A stretch of 64,000 nucleotides of DNA, taken from Microbacterium esteraromaticum (GTDB taxonomy: Bacteria; Actinomycetota; Actinomycetes; Actinomycetales; Microbacteriaceae). The translations under genes and the position numbers were made by a program. The stretch covers positions 1,054,001 through 1,118,000 of the forward strand of contig NZ_JAEMWU010000001.1 in NCBI RefSeq assembly GCF_017303215.1, in the 5' to 3' direction. The notes below the pieces were generated by a model that saw only the letters and a list, made by a program, of their open reading frames with translations, did not search any database and was not told the origin of the DNA. Shown here piece after piece: positions 8,451-16,853 of the stretch (its first letter is position 1; each line of letters opens with the position of its first letter).

Positions 8451-9320
8451 TCACTTCAGGAACAGACCGGAATCGGGTCGGGGGGACGCCACGGCGTCGG
8501 CATCCGTCACGATCGCGGCTCCGCGGGCGAAGGCCGCGACCTCGTCGCCCTGGGCGATCTTCGCGGGGTGGGGGCCGGCCGCAAGCAGCCGCGGCAACCA
8601 CTCGGTGGGCAGCTCGCTCGTCGAAGCGACCAGGACGAGATTGCCGAAGCGGCGTCCCTTCAGCACCTGGGCGTCGGCGAGCAGGGCCACCTCGCGGAAC
8701 ACGTTCGAGACGGTCGCGACCTGGCGCCGGGCGAACGCGAGCCCGGGGCCGTCGGCGACGTTGACCAGCAGCACGCCGGTGGGTGAGAGCAGGCCGGCGA
8801 TCTCGCGGTAGAACTCGATGCTCGTCAGGTGTGCCGGGGTCTGCGCCCCCGAGAACACATCCGAGACGACGAGGTCGCAGTGGCCGGTCAGCGCGGGTGG
8901 CATCCGACTCAGCCCCTCCCGGGCGTCTCCGATGCGCACGCGGATCGCCGCGCCCCGCGGCAGCGGCAGGTGCTCGCGTACGAGTGCGACGAGCGGGGCC
9001 TCCCACTCGATGACCTGTTGGCGCGAGCCCGGGCGGGTGGTGGCGATGTACCGGGGGAGGGTCATTGCGCCGGCACCGAGGTGCACCGCGCTGAGTGGGG
9101 CGGATGCTGTCGCGCCGAGCTGGTCGATGACGGCGCCCATCCGCACGATGTACTCGAAGTGCAGGTGCGTGGGATCGTCGAGGTCGACGTGCGACTGTGG
9201 TGTGCCGTCGACGATCAGCTCGAACCCGCTTGTGAATTCGGATGCTGCGATCTCGGCCGATCCGCCGTGGTCGAGCCGCGCCTGCGGGTTCCCGTGCTCG
9301 CGCCCGCGTGATCTGCCCAT
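8451..9320 (-). CDS. Spermidine synthase-like protein
   Basis: A 289-residue Rossmann-fold protein of the polyamine-synthase/methyltransferase group. The SAM-type motif is VHLGAGAMTLPRY, followed by an acidic residue in VIEWEAPLV, and VVSDVFSGAQTP takes the place of the catalytic segment. Stand-alone members in actinobacteria are usually annotated spermidine synthase-like or fused-synthase homologues, and aminopropyl transfer is unproven for most. No S-adenosylmethionine decarboxylase is nearby. The ATG at 9320 lies six bases after TAGGCT read on the minus strand (9327-9332), which suggests a leaderless transcript. The start of the divergent sugar-transport operon is 190 bases away. Confidence 0.78.
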   Translation of the reverse strand: MGRSRGREHGNPQARLDHGGSAEIAASEFTSGFELIVDGTPQSHVDLDDPTHLHFEYIVRMGAVIDQLGATASAPLSAVHLGAGAMTLPRYIATTRPGSRQQVIEWEAPLVALVREHLPLPRGAAIRVRIGDAREGLSRMPPALTGHCDLVVSDVFSGAQTPAHLTSIEFYREIAGLLSPTGVLLVNVADGPGLAFARRQVATVSNVFREVALLADAQVLKGRRFGNLVLVASTSELPTEWLPRLLAAGPHPAKIAQGDEVAAFARGAAIVTDADAVASPRPDSGLFLK

Positions 9321-9427
9321 GCCAGAAGCCTAGCCAGCCCGCTGCGCCCGTTTCCCTGCGCGGGTGGGGTGCTGCCCAGCGTGTTCGGAAGGAATTATCA
9401 CGACTCGGCCACGCCGCTGGGAACAAC

Positions 9428-9462
9428 TTGCAGTGAATTAATTAGTAATGGATACTTTCTAA
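9428..9462 (+). promoter_or_regulatory. Promoter with overlapping palindromic operator candidate for the sugar operon
   Basis: TTGCAG (9428-9433) and GATACT (9451-9456) are spaced by 17 bases, a good sigma-70-type promoter. The imperfect palindrome TTAGTAA (9442-9448) / TTTCTAA (9456-9462) covers the -10 box. The locus is unusually AT-rich for this genome. It is a plausible operator for the RpiR-type regulator encoded at the end of the operon. Confidence 0.55.
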
Positions 9463-9510
9463 TACGGAGGCGCTGGGCGCCATAGGACGTTTCAAAGAGG
9501 AGATCACCCG

Positions 9511-10803
9511 ATGCACAAGCGCATTCTTCCGGTCATTGCTCTCGGAGCAGTGGCCACCCTCGGCCTCGCGGCATGCACCGGCGGCAGCGGTTCCGCCGAC
9601 GGCGCCACCGACGGCGAGGGCCAGGAGCTCACCGTCTGGATCATGAAGGGCACCAACCCCGACGCATCCGCATTCTACGACGCCGTCTCGGACGCCTTCG
9701 AAGAGAAGACCGGCGCCACGGTCACCATCGAGGAAGTGCAGTGGGCCGACGCTCACGACCGCTTCGTGACCTCGATCGCCGGTGGCACCACCCCCGACAT
9801 CGCCGAGACCGGCACCACCTGGACCGCCGAGTTCGCCGACGCCGGCGCGCTGCTGCCGATCGACGAGTACGTCGACGCCGAGTCGGGCCTGCGTGATGAC
9901 CTGGTCGAGGGCCTGGCCGTGGCCGGCACCTACGGCGAAGAGCTCTACGGCATGCCCTGGTACGCCGGTGTGCGCGCACTCATGTACCGCACCGACGTGT
10001 TCGAAGAGCTGGGCCTCGAGGTCCCCACCACGTGGGACGAGATCGTCACCGCGGGTGAGGCCATCAAGGCCGCCAAGCCCGAGATGATGGCCTTCCCGGT
10101 TCCCGGTGACGCCGAGTTCCAGGTCTACCCCTGGGTCTGGGGCGCGGGCGGCGAGATCGCCACGCTCGAGGGCGACACCTGGACCAGCGAGCTCGACAGT
10201 GCCGAGTCGCGCGCCGGCCTGCAGTTCTACACCGACCTGGCCACCAAGCACGGCTTCTCGTCGGCCGGTGCCACCACGTGGCGCGAGACCGACCTCAGCG
10301 ACGCCTTCTCGCAGGGCAACGTCGCGATGATGCTGAACGGCTCGTGGACCCCGAACGCACTCATCGAGGCCAACCCCGAGCTCGAGGGCAAGATCGGCGC
10401 GGCGACCATCCCGGCGCAGGACGGCGGCGTCGCCCCGTCGGTTCTGGGTGGCTCGCACCTCTCGGTGTTCAACACCACCAAGAACGCCGACCTGGCTTGG
10501 GAGTTCGTCAAGCTGATGACCACGGGCGAGTTCGCCGAGCAGTGGGCTGCCGAGACCGGCTACTTCCCCGGCGTCGCCTCGGCGATGGAAGAGGCACTCG
10601 CCTCGACCGACCCGCTGATCGCCCCGTTCGCACAGCAGATGGTCGAGGGTGGCGCATCCGTGCCGGTGACCCCGAACTTCGGTGCCGTCCAGGCCAAGAA
10701 GACCACCAACGCAATGCTGCAGTCCATCCTCAGCGGCCAGAAGGACGTCGAGACGGCGACCAAGGAAGCCGCCGTTGAGATGACCGACCTGCTCAACAAG
10801 TAA
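9511..10803 (+). CDS. Sugar ABC transporter substrate-binding lipoprotein
   Basis: A 430-residue type-1 extracellular solute-binding protein. The N terminus has a lysine/arginine start, a hydrophobic core and the lipobox LAAC, with Cys22 as the lipidation site; a Gly/Ser/Asp-rich linker follows. The mature part carries the family features of maltose/oligosaccharide-type binding proteins (LTVWIMKGTNPDA at the start, a GMPWYAGVRALMY hinge and SLHL-like SHLSVFN). It captures a sugar outside the membrane for the two permeases that follow. A ribosome-binding site AAGAGGAG precedes the ATG. The NagZ-like enzyme in the same operon suggests an N-acetylhexosamine-containing oligosaccharide as ligand. 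Confidence 0.92.
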   Translation: MHKRILPVIALGAVATLGLAACTGGSGSADGATDGEGQELTVWIMKGTNPDASAFYDAVSDAFEEKTGATVTIEEVQWADAHDRFVTSIAGGTTPDIAETGTTWTAEFADAGALLPIDEYVDAESGLRDDLVEGLAVAGTYGEELYGMPWYAGVRALMYRTDVFEELGLEVPTTWDEIVTAGEAIKAAKPEMMAFPVPGDAEFQVYPWVWGAGGEIATLEGDTWTSELDSAESRAGLQFYTDLATKHGFSSAGATTWRETDLSDAFSQGNVAMMLNGSWTPNALIEANPELEGKIGAATIPAQDGGVAPSVLGGSHLSVFNTTKNADLAWEFVKLMTTGEFAEQWAAETGYFPGVASAMEEALASTDPLIAPFAQQMVEGGASVPVTPNFGAVQAKKTTNAMLQSILSGQKDVETATKEAAVEMTDLLNK

Positions 10804-10817
10804 GGCACGACACCTCC

Positions 10818-11792
10818 ATGTCAATGGTGCAAGCACCACCGCTGGCCACGGAAGCGGAGAACTCTCCCGCTCCCGTGGCCGGCGGCCGCAACCGCAAGGG
10901 CCTGTCCCTGGTCGCGGCACGTCCCTGGCTTCTGCTGGCCCCCGGGCTGATCATCCTCGCGGTGCTCATGCTCTGGCCGCTCGTCCAGGTGTTCATCTAC
11001 TCGCTGCAGGACTACGGCCTGCGCCAGATCAACACCGGCGAGAACAACTGGATCGGACTCGGCAACTACGTCGAGGCACTCAGCGATCCAACGCTGTGGA
11101 CTGTGGTGCTGCCCAACACGGTCGGCTTCGCGGCCGTGGCGGTGTTCGTCACGGTCGCGGTCGGCACGCTCGTCGCGCTGCTTCTTGCGCGCCTGAGCAC
11201 GCTGTGGCGGACCATCGTGTCCAGCTGCATCATGATCGCCTGGGCGATGCCGGCCGTCACCGGCACGTACGTCTGGACGTTCATCTTCGATGCCGACCGC
11301 GGCATCTTCAACGCGGTCCTCAAGGACCTCGGCCTGATCGACCAGTCGGTGAACTGGTTCACCAACCAGTGGTCGTTCTACGCGATCGTCCTGCTGAACG
11401 TCGTCCACCACGGCTTCCCGTTCGTGGCCATCACGGTGCTCGCCGGTCTGCTGGGCGTCTCGAAAGAGATGCTCGAGGCAGCCGCGATCGATGGCGCCAA
11501 CGCCTGGACGCGTTTCTGGCGCATCACCTTCCCGACCCTGCGCCCCGTGTTCGCCGTGGTCATCATCCTGTCGACGATCTGGGACTTCAAGGTCTTCGCG
11601 CAGGTGTACCTGATGCCGGGTGGTAGCGGCGGCAACCGCGCCGTGCTCAACCTCGGTGTCTGGTCGTACGTCGAGTCGTTCGGGCAGAACCGGTACGGCT
11701 TCGGAGCCGCACTGGCCGTGCTGCTCACCCTGGTGCTGATCGGCATCACGATCGTCTACATCCGCTTCCTCATGAAGGAGGACGAGCTGTGA
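10818..11792 (+). CDS. Sugar ABC transporter permease (MalF-like)
   Basis: A 324-residue permease with six main transmembrane helices after a ~35-residue cytoplasmic N-terminal tail. The EAA loop, EAAAIDGANAWTRFWRITFP, docks the ATPase. It forms a heterodimer with the next gene product. The gene starts 15 bases after the binding-protein gene and ends in a GTGA overlap with the second permease gene. Carbohydrate-uptake CUT1 type is indicated by the family pattern. No ATPase gene is in this operon. Confidence 0.93.
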   Translation: MSMVQAPPLATEAENSPAPVAGGRNRKGLSLVAARPWLLLAPGLIILAVLMLWPLVQVFIYSLQDYGLRQINTGENNWIGLGNYVEALSDPTLWTVVLPNTVGFAAVAVFVTVAVGTLVALLLARLSTLWRTIVSSCIMIAWAMPAVTGTYVWTFIFDADRGIFNAVLKDLGLIDQSVNWFTNQWSFYAIVLLNVVHHGFPFVAITVLAGLLGVSKEMLEAAAIDGANAWTRFWRITFPTLRPVFAVVIILSTIWDFKVFAQVYLMPGGSGGNRAVLNLGVWSYVESFGQNRYGFGAALAVLLTLVLIGITIVYIRFLMKEDEL

Positions 11793-12622
11793 ACCCCCGC
11801 CCTCGTCTCAGCTCGCGCATTGGCGTCGGAGTCGCGGTCGTCGCCGTCCTCGTCTTCACGCTCTTCCCGGTGTACTGGATGGTCTCCAGCGCGCTCGACG
11901 CCAAGGCCTCCAGCGGTGGCCAGTCGCTCGTGCCGCAGGAGTTCACCTTCGACAACTTCGCCTACGTGCTCACCGACGGCGGTTTCGGCACCTACCTGCG
12001 TAACTCGGCGATCGTGGCGCTGGTCACCGTGCTGGTCAGCGCGCTCGTGTGCCTGCTCGCGGCCGTCGCGGTCGCCCGCTTCCGGTTCAAGTTCCGCACC
12101 ATGATCCTGATGATGATCCTCATCGTGCAGATGGTGCCGCTCGAAGCGCTCGTGATCCCGCTGTTCCTGCAGGTCAAGAGCCTGGGCCTGCTCAACAGCA
12201 TCCTCGGCCTGATGGTCGTCTACGTCGCCCTCTCGCTCGCATTCGGCATCTGGATGCTGCGCGGCTTCGTCGCCGCCGTTCCCGTCGAGCTCGAAGAAGC
12301 CGCCTACATCGACGGTGCCAGCTGGTGGCGCATGTTCCGCTCGGTGCTGCTGCCGCTGGTCATGCCGGGTCTGGTCGCTACGAGCATCTTCAGCTTCATC
12401 ACCGCCTGGAACGAGTTCATCTTCGCGATGACGATCCTCGGCGGAGCGACTGACCAGTACACCGTCTCGATCGGTCTGAAGTCGTTCTTCGGATTGCACT
12501 CCAACGAGTGGGGCTACATCATGGCCGCCTCGACGATCATCACCGTCCCGGTCATGATCTTCTTCATCATCGTTCAGCGCCGGCTTTCGGCCGGCATGGT
12601 TGCAGGGGCGGTCAAGGGATGA
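11789..12622 (+). CDS. Sugar ABC transporter permease (MalG-like)
   Basis: A 277-residue permease with six predicted helices. The first helix carries the typical SALDAK segment just after it, and the EAA loop is EEAAYIDGASWWRMFRSVLLPL. It pairs with the MalF-like subunit. The start GTG overlaps the stop of that gene by four bases, and its own stop overlaps the ATG of the GH3 gene, again by four (ATGA), so the four proteins are likely made in step. The late segment LGGATDQYTVSIGLKSF is common in CUT1 systems. Confidence 0.93.
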   Translation: MNPRPRLSSRIGVGVAVVAVLVFTLFPVYWMVSSALDAKASSGGQSLVPQEFTFDNFAYVLTDGGFGTYLRNSAIVALVTVLVSALVCLLAAVAVARFRFKFRTMILMMILIVQMVPLEALVIPLFLQVKSLGLLNSILGLMVVYVALSLAFGIWMLRGFVAAVPVELEEAAYIDGASWWRMFRSVLLPLVMPGLVATSIFSFITAWNEFIFAMTILGGATDQYTVSIGLKSFFGLHSNEWGYIMAASTIITVPVMIFFIIVQRRLSAGMVAGAVKG

Positions 12623-14097
12623 ACATCGACGAACTCGAGCGCCTCGCGAACGGTGTTCTGTGGCCGGGCTTCCTCGGCACGACCGCACCGGAGTGGCTGC
12701 AGCACGAGCTGGGCCGTGGCCTCGCCGGCGTGGTGTACTTCGGGCAGAACCTCGGCCCCGGCCTGTCGGATCTCAGCACCGAGATCCTCACCGCCAACCC
12801 GGACGCCCTGATCGGCGTCGATGAGGAGGGCGGCAGCGTCACCCGCCTCGAGGCGGTCGACGGATCGACCCTGCCCAGCGCCTACCAGCTGGGCCGTCTG
12901 GATGACGTCGCCGCCACGAAGGCGAACGGCGTTGAGATCGCGCGCCGCGTTCAGGCCGTGGGTGGCAACGTCGCGCTGGCGCCCGTCGCCGACGTCAACA
13001 CCGACCCGCGCAACCCCGTGATCGGGGCGCGCTCTTTCGGGTCGGATGAGGCCGTCGTCGCGCGTCACACCGTGGCAGCGCTGGAGGGCATCCAGGGCAC
13101 GGGCGTCGCCGCGTGTGTCAAGCACTTCCCTGGGCACGGTGACACCCACCTCGACTCGCACCATGATCTTCCGGTGATCACTCTCGACGTCGACGAGTTC
13201 GACCGGGTGCATGTCGAGCCGTTCCGCGCCGCGGTCGCGGCCGGAGTGGACGCCGTCATGACCGCTCACATCGTCGTTCCGGCGTGGGGCGAGCAGCCCG
13301 CGACGCTGAACGCGCACGTGCTGGGCATGCTGCGCGAGGCCGGTTTCGAGGGCGTCATCATCACGGATGCCCTCGACATGGCCGCCATTCGCGAGACGGT
13401 CGGCCTGGGTGGGGGAGCAGCCCGCGCCCTCGCCGCCGGCGCCGACCTGCTCTGCATCGGCAACCCGACCAACCCCGGCGACGCCGCGTTCCCCGATCAG
13501 GACGAGCGTGACTTCCATGCTGCCCGCAACGGCATCATCGCGGCCCTGCGCGACGGTTCGCTCTCTCGGGAGCGGGTTGAAGAAGCAGCAGCCCGTGTGG
13601 CTGCGCTGGCGACCAAGCTCCGTGGCGAGTCCCCGAACGAAGGCGCCGAGCCACTCGACCTCGACCCGATCGTGCGTCGTGCGATCTCGGTCACGGGCGC
13701 CCTGCCGGCAGCATCCGACCTGCACGTGCTCGACGCACGTCGACGCTCGACCCTCGCGGTCGACAGCGCCGCATCGTATGTTTCGCGGACGCTGGCCGGC
13801 GATGGCGCGTGCGTGCGACTGGATGTCACCACGGCCTCGCCGGACGAGCAGGACGCCGCTGTGGATGCTGCGCACGTGGCATCCGCTCTGCCGGTCATCC
13901 TGGTGGACTCGCCCGACACCAGCGCTGCGCAGCGCGAGCTGGTCGAGCGTGCCGCCGTACGTGCACCGGGTGCCGTCGTCGTCAACGTGGGCCTGGCAGC
14001 GCGGGAGCCGCTGCCGTTGCCGACGATCGAGGTCGGAGCAGCCAGCCGGATCAGCGCGCGCCTCACACGGGAGATGCTGCTCGGGCGCACGGGGTGA
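12619..14097 (+). CDS. nagZ: Glycoside hydrolase family 3, NagZ-like beta-N-acetylhexosaminidase
   Basis: A 492-residue cytoplasmic enzyme without a signal peptide. The NagZ hallmark KHFPGHGDTHLDSH (from Lys168) contains the loop residues that act in acid/base catalysis in this subgroup. VIITDALDM contains the nucleophile, Asp250. NagZ cleaves terminal beta-N-acetylglucosamine, for example from imported GlcNAc-anhydroMurNAc or muropeptides. The C-terminal third (after ~residue 345) is an extension beyond the roughly 340-residue minimal NagZ barrel, as in many Gram-positive homologues. The ATGA overlap with the permease gene shows co-transcription, so it should act on what the transporter brings in. 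The start at 12619 is fixed by that overlap. Confidence 0.88.
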   Translation: MNIDELERLANGVLWPGFLGTTAPEWLQHELGRGLAGVVYFGQNLGPGLSDLSTEILTANPDALIGVDEEGGSVTRLEAVDGSTLPSAYQLGRLDDVAATKANGVEIARRVQAVGGNVALAPVADVNTDPRNPVIGARSFGSDEAVVARHTVAALEGIQGTGVAACVKHFPGHGDTHLDSHHDLPVITLDVDEFDRVHVEPFRAAVAAGVDAVMTAHIVVPAWGEQPATLNAHVLGMLREAGFEGVIITDALDMAAIRETVGLGGGAARALAAGADLLCIGNPTNPGDAAFPDQDERDFHAARNGIIAALRDGSLSRERVEEAAARVAALATKLRGESPNEGAEPLDLDPIVRRAISVTGALPAASDLHVLDARRRSTLAVDSAASYVSRTLAGDGACVRLDVTTASPDEQDAAVDAAHVASALPVILVDSPDTSAAQRELVERAAVRAPGAVVVNVGLAAREPLPLPTIEVGAASRISARLTREMLLGRTG

Positions 14098-14111
14098 AGC
14101 CGTGAACCTCC

Positions 14112-14918
14112 GTGGACGATGACGTTCTTGAGCAGGTTCGGCGCTCGATACCCGGACTGAGCGCAGCTGAGAAGAAGGTTGCCGAGCGGTTGCTCGTCGA
14201 CCCGACGGTTGTGATCGATCTCGCGATCAACGACCTGGCGAAGCTGTGCTCGACCTCGATCTCAACTGTCGCACGCTTCGCGCAGTCACTCGGCTTCAGC
14301 GGGTACCGCGAGCTGCGAGTCGCGGTGGCGCGCTCACTCACGCTGCAGCAGGCGCAGCAGGTGCGATTCGGTCTGGAGACCACCGCGATCTCGTGCGATG
14401 ACAGCACCGCACAGGTCGCCGCGAAGCTGGCTGCGCGTGAGATCGACGCGATCGAGACGGCCGCGCGGACGCTCGACGTCGCGGCGCTCGATCGGGTCGC
14501 CGAGGCGGTCGCGGATGCCAGGTGCGTCGACGTCTTCGGCCAGGGTGGATCGTCTCTGGTGGCTCAGGACCTGCAGTTCAAGCTCGCGCGGATCGGGTGC
14601 GTGGCGTCGCACTCGGCAGATCCGCACATGGCGCTGACGATGGCGGCTCTGCGCGGCCCGCGAGACGTCGCGATCGGCGTCTCGCACACGGGCGAGACGA
14701 TCGAGACCATTCGCGTGCTCGAGGCTGCGCGCGCGGCAGGCGCACTGACGGTGGCGATCACGAGCGCCGCCGGTGCTCCGGTCGCGACGGTCGCCGACGT
14801 CGTGCTGATCACGCACGCACGCGACTCGTCGTTCCGTGGCGCGGCGATGTCGAGTCGGATCGCGTTGCTCGCACTCGTCGATGTGCTGTTCGTCCGCGTC
14901 GCGCAGCGCCGCGGATAG
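14112..14918 (+). CDS. RpiR-family transcriptional regulator with SIS domain
   Basis: A 268-residue regulator. The N-terminal ~75 residues form the RpiR helix-turn-helix: LSAAEKKVAERLL, then LAKLCSTSISTVARFAQSLG, FSGYRELRVAVA. The C-terminal part is a sugar-isomerase (SIS) domain: VFGQGGSSLVAQDLQFKL and GVSHTGETIETIRVLEAA. SIS domains in this family bind phosphorylated sugars; MurR, which senses MurNAc-6-phosphate, is an example. The gene is the last of the sugar operon, 14 bases after the GH3 gene, so it probably controls the operon in response to an amino-sugar phosphate. The GTG at 14112 is the only start that leaves the HTH complete. Confidence 0.9.
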   Translation: MDDDVLEQVRRSIPGLSAAEKKVAERLLVDPTVVIDLAINDLAKLCSTSISTVARFAQSLGFSGYRELRVAVARSLTLQQAQQVRFGLETTAISCDDSTAQVAAKLAAREIDAIETAARTLDVAALDRVAEAVADARCVDVFGQGGSSLVAQDLQFKLARIGCVASHSADPHMALTMAALRGPRDVAIGVSHTGETIETIRVLEAARAAGALTVAITSAAGAPVATVADVVLITHARDSSFRGAAMSSRIALLALVDVLFVRVAQRRG

Positions 14919-14980
14919 TCGTCGCGACCGGGAGGGCGACGGCTGCGACGGGGTCCGGCTCAAGCCGATACCGGATCGCA

Positions 14981-15026
14981 ACCTTCGGAGGTTTGGAATA
15001 CCCGCGTCGGCTGGGTACCTTCGGAG
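14981..15026 (+). promoter_or_regulatory. Promoter of the peptide-transport operon, flanked by a direct repeat
   Basis: TTGGAA (14993-14998) and TACCTT (15016-15021) are 17 bases apart. The decamer ACCTTCGGAG occurs at 14981-14990 and again at 15017-15026. One copy is just upstream of the -35 box; the other overlaps the -10 box. This is a candidate site for a regulator binding as a direct-repeat dimer. A ribosome-binding site (AGAGAGG) precedes the ATG at 15094. Confidence 0.5.
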
Positions 15027-15093
15027 CATCACGTGTGAGGGTGCGATGCTGCACCCGGACCGCGCAATGAAGCGTTCACAAGAGAGGTTCATC

Positions 15094-16773
15094 ATGACCC
15101 ACAGCCCCCTGCGCCGACGAGGGCTCGCCCTCGCAGCCGGAGTCGGTGTCGCGGCCCTGCTGCTGACCGGATGCGTCGCCAGCGAGCGCGACGACAGCGC
15201 CGATGACGGTGGCGGATCCGACGTTGACACGACGTTCGTCTTTGCGGCGTCGTCCGACCCGGCCAGCCTTGACCCCTCCCTCGCCCAGGACGGCGAGACC
15301 TTCCGCGTCTCGCGTCAGATCTTCGAGGGTCTGGTGGGCACCGAGCCGGGCACCGCTGACCCGGCTCCGCTGCTCGCCGAGGAATGGGAGTCGTCCGAGG
15401 ACGGCATGTCGCACACCTTCACGCTGAAGCAGGACGTGACCTTCCACGACGGCACGCCGTTCAACGCCGAGGCCGTGTGCTTCAACTTCGACCGCTGGTA
15501 CAACTGGACCGGCGTGCTGGCCTCCGAGGCTGTGGGCTACTACTACAACAAGCTCTTCAAGGGCTACGCGTCCAACCCCGACGATGCCGTGTACAAGTCG
15601 TGCACGACGGACGGCGACGACAAGGTCACGATCGAGCTGAACAAGCCGTTCGCCGGCTTCGTAGCATCCCTCTCGCTCCCCGCCTTCGCCATGCAGAGTC
15701 CCTCGGCGCTCGAGGAGTTCTCGGCCGACGAGGTCGGCGGCACCGCCGAGGCGCCCGTGCTCTCGGAGTACGCGCAGGGCCACCCGGTCGGTACCGGTCC
15801 CTTCCAGTTCGACTCGTGGGCCCCGGGTGAGAACGTCACCCTGACCGCCTACAGCGACTACTGGGGCGAGCAGGGCCAGATCGAAGAGGTCATCTTCCGC
15901 GTGATCGGCGACCCGACGGCGCGCCGCCAGGCGCTCGAGGCCGGCGATATCGACGGCTACGACCTGGTCGGCCCGGCCGACACGCAAGCGCTCGAAGACA
16001 AGGGCTTCACCATGGTGTCGCGCCCGCCGTTCACGGTGCTCTATCTCGCCTTCAACCAGGCCGTTCCCGAGCTGCAGGACCTCGAGGTGCGTCAGGCGCT
16101 GTCGTACGCCATCGACAAGGACGCGCTGATCAAGCAGGTGCTGCCCGAGGGCACCGAGAAGGCGACGCAGTTCGTGCCGCCGGTCGTCAACGGCTACAAC
16201 GAGGGTGTCACCACGTACGACTACGACCCGGACATGGCCAAGTCGTTGCTCGAGGATGCCGGCTACACGGCCGACAACCCGCTATCGCTGACCTTCAACT
16301 ACCCGGTCAACGTCTCGCGCCCCTACATGCCGGACCCCGAGCAGATCTTCACCGTGCTGGCCCGCCAGCTCGAAGAGGTCGGTGTGCAGATCACGCCCGA
16401 GACCGACGCATGGAACCCGGACTACCTCGAGAAGATCACCGCGACGCCCGACCACGGCATCCACCTGCTCGGCTGGACCGGTGACTACAACGACACTGAC
16501 AACTTCGTCGGCGTCTTCTTCGGCCAGCAGAGCTCCGAGTGGGGCTTCGACAACCCCGAGCTGTTCACGGCCCTGTCCGAGGCCCGCGGTGTGTCGAGCA
16601 TCGACGAGCAGACGCCGTTGTACGAGGCGATCAACGAGCAGGTCGCGCAGTTCATCCCCGGCGTGCCGATCGCGCACCCGGCGCCGACCCTGGCATTCGA
16701 CGAGCGGGTGGAGAGCTACCCGGCGAGCCCGGTGAACGACGAGGTCTTCACCGACATCGTGCTCACGAAGTAA
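15094..16773 (+). CDS. Peptide ABC transporter substrate-binding lipoprotein (family 5)
   Basis: A 559-residue DppA/OppA-type protein. The signal peptide ends in the lipobox LLTGC, with Cys27 lipidated. The family 5 pattern is clear: SSDPASLDPSLAQDGE near the start of the mature part, TFTLKQDVTFHDGTPFNAEAV, LSYAIDKDALI and LLGWTGDYND. It binds di- or oligopeptides outside the cell. The ATG at 15094 is preferred over the in-frame ATG at 15067 because of AGAGAGG just upstream and because it gives a standard n-region. The gene is separated from its permease genes by a very strong hairpin. Muropeptide-derived peptides are a possible ligand given the neighbouring NagZ operon; this is inference. 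Confidence 0.93.
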   Translation: MTHSPLRRRGLALAAGVGVAALLLTGCVASERDDSADDGGGSDVDTTFVFAASSDPASLDPSLAQDGETFRVSRQIFEGLVGTEPGTADPAPLLAEEWESSEDGMSHTFTLKQDVTFHDGTPFNAEAVCFNFDRWYNWTGVLASEAVGYYYNKLFKGYASNPDDAVYKSCTTDGDDKVTIELNKPFAGFVASLSLPAFAMQSPSALEEFSADEVGGTAEAPVLSEYAQGHPVGTGPFQFDSWAPGENVTLTAYSDYWGEQGQIEEVIFRVIGDPTARRQALEAGDIDGYDLVGPADTQALEDKGFTMVSRPPFTVLYLAFNQAVPELQDLEVRQALSYAIDKDALIKQVLPEGTEKATQFVPPVVNGYNEGVTTYDYDPDMAKSLLEDAGYTADNPLSLTFNYPVNVSRPYMPDPEQIFTVLARQLEEVGVQITPETDAWNPDYLEKITATPDHGIHLLGWTGDYNDTDNFVGVFFGQQSSEWGFDNPELFTALSEARGVSSIDEQTPLYEAINEQVAQFIPGVPIAHPAPTLAFDERVESYPASPVNDEVFTDIVLTK

Positions 16774-16787
16774 GCCGTCCACGCGGC

Positions 16788-16832
16788 GATCACGCGTCCT
16801 GACGCCCCACGAGGGCGCCAGGACGCGTGATC
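16788..16832 (+). terminator. Strong hairpin after the binding-protein gene (attenuator or mRNA stabiliser)
   Basis: A 20-base stem with one mismatch (16788-16807 with 16813-16832) around a 5-base loop lies 15 bases after the lipoprotein stop codon. There is no T-tract. Such hairpins within transport operons can halt part of transcription or protect the upstream mRNA, so more binding protein than permease is made. It also covers the upstream candidate GTG start of the permease gene. Confidence 0.65.
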
Positions 16833-16853
16833 CCGCCATACCCGGAGACCACC

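Noticed and set aside
16827..16853. Upstream GTG start for the DppB-like permease
   Set aside because: It lies in the 3' arm of a 20-base hairpin and has no ribosome-binding site; the TTG at 16854 has one.
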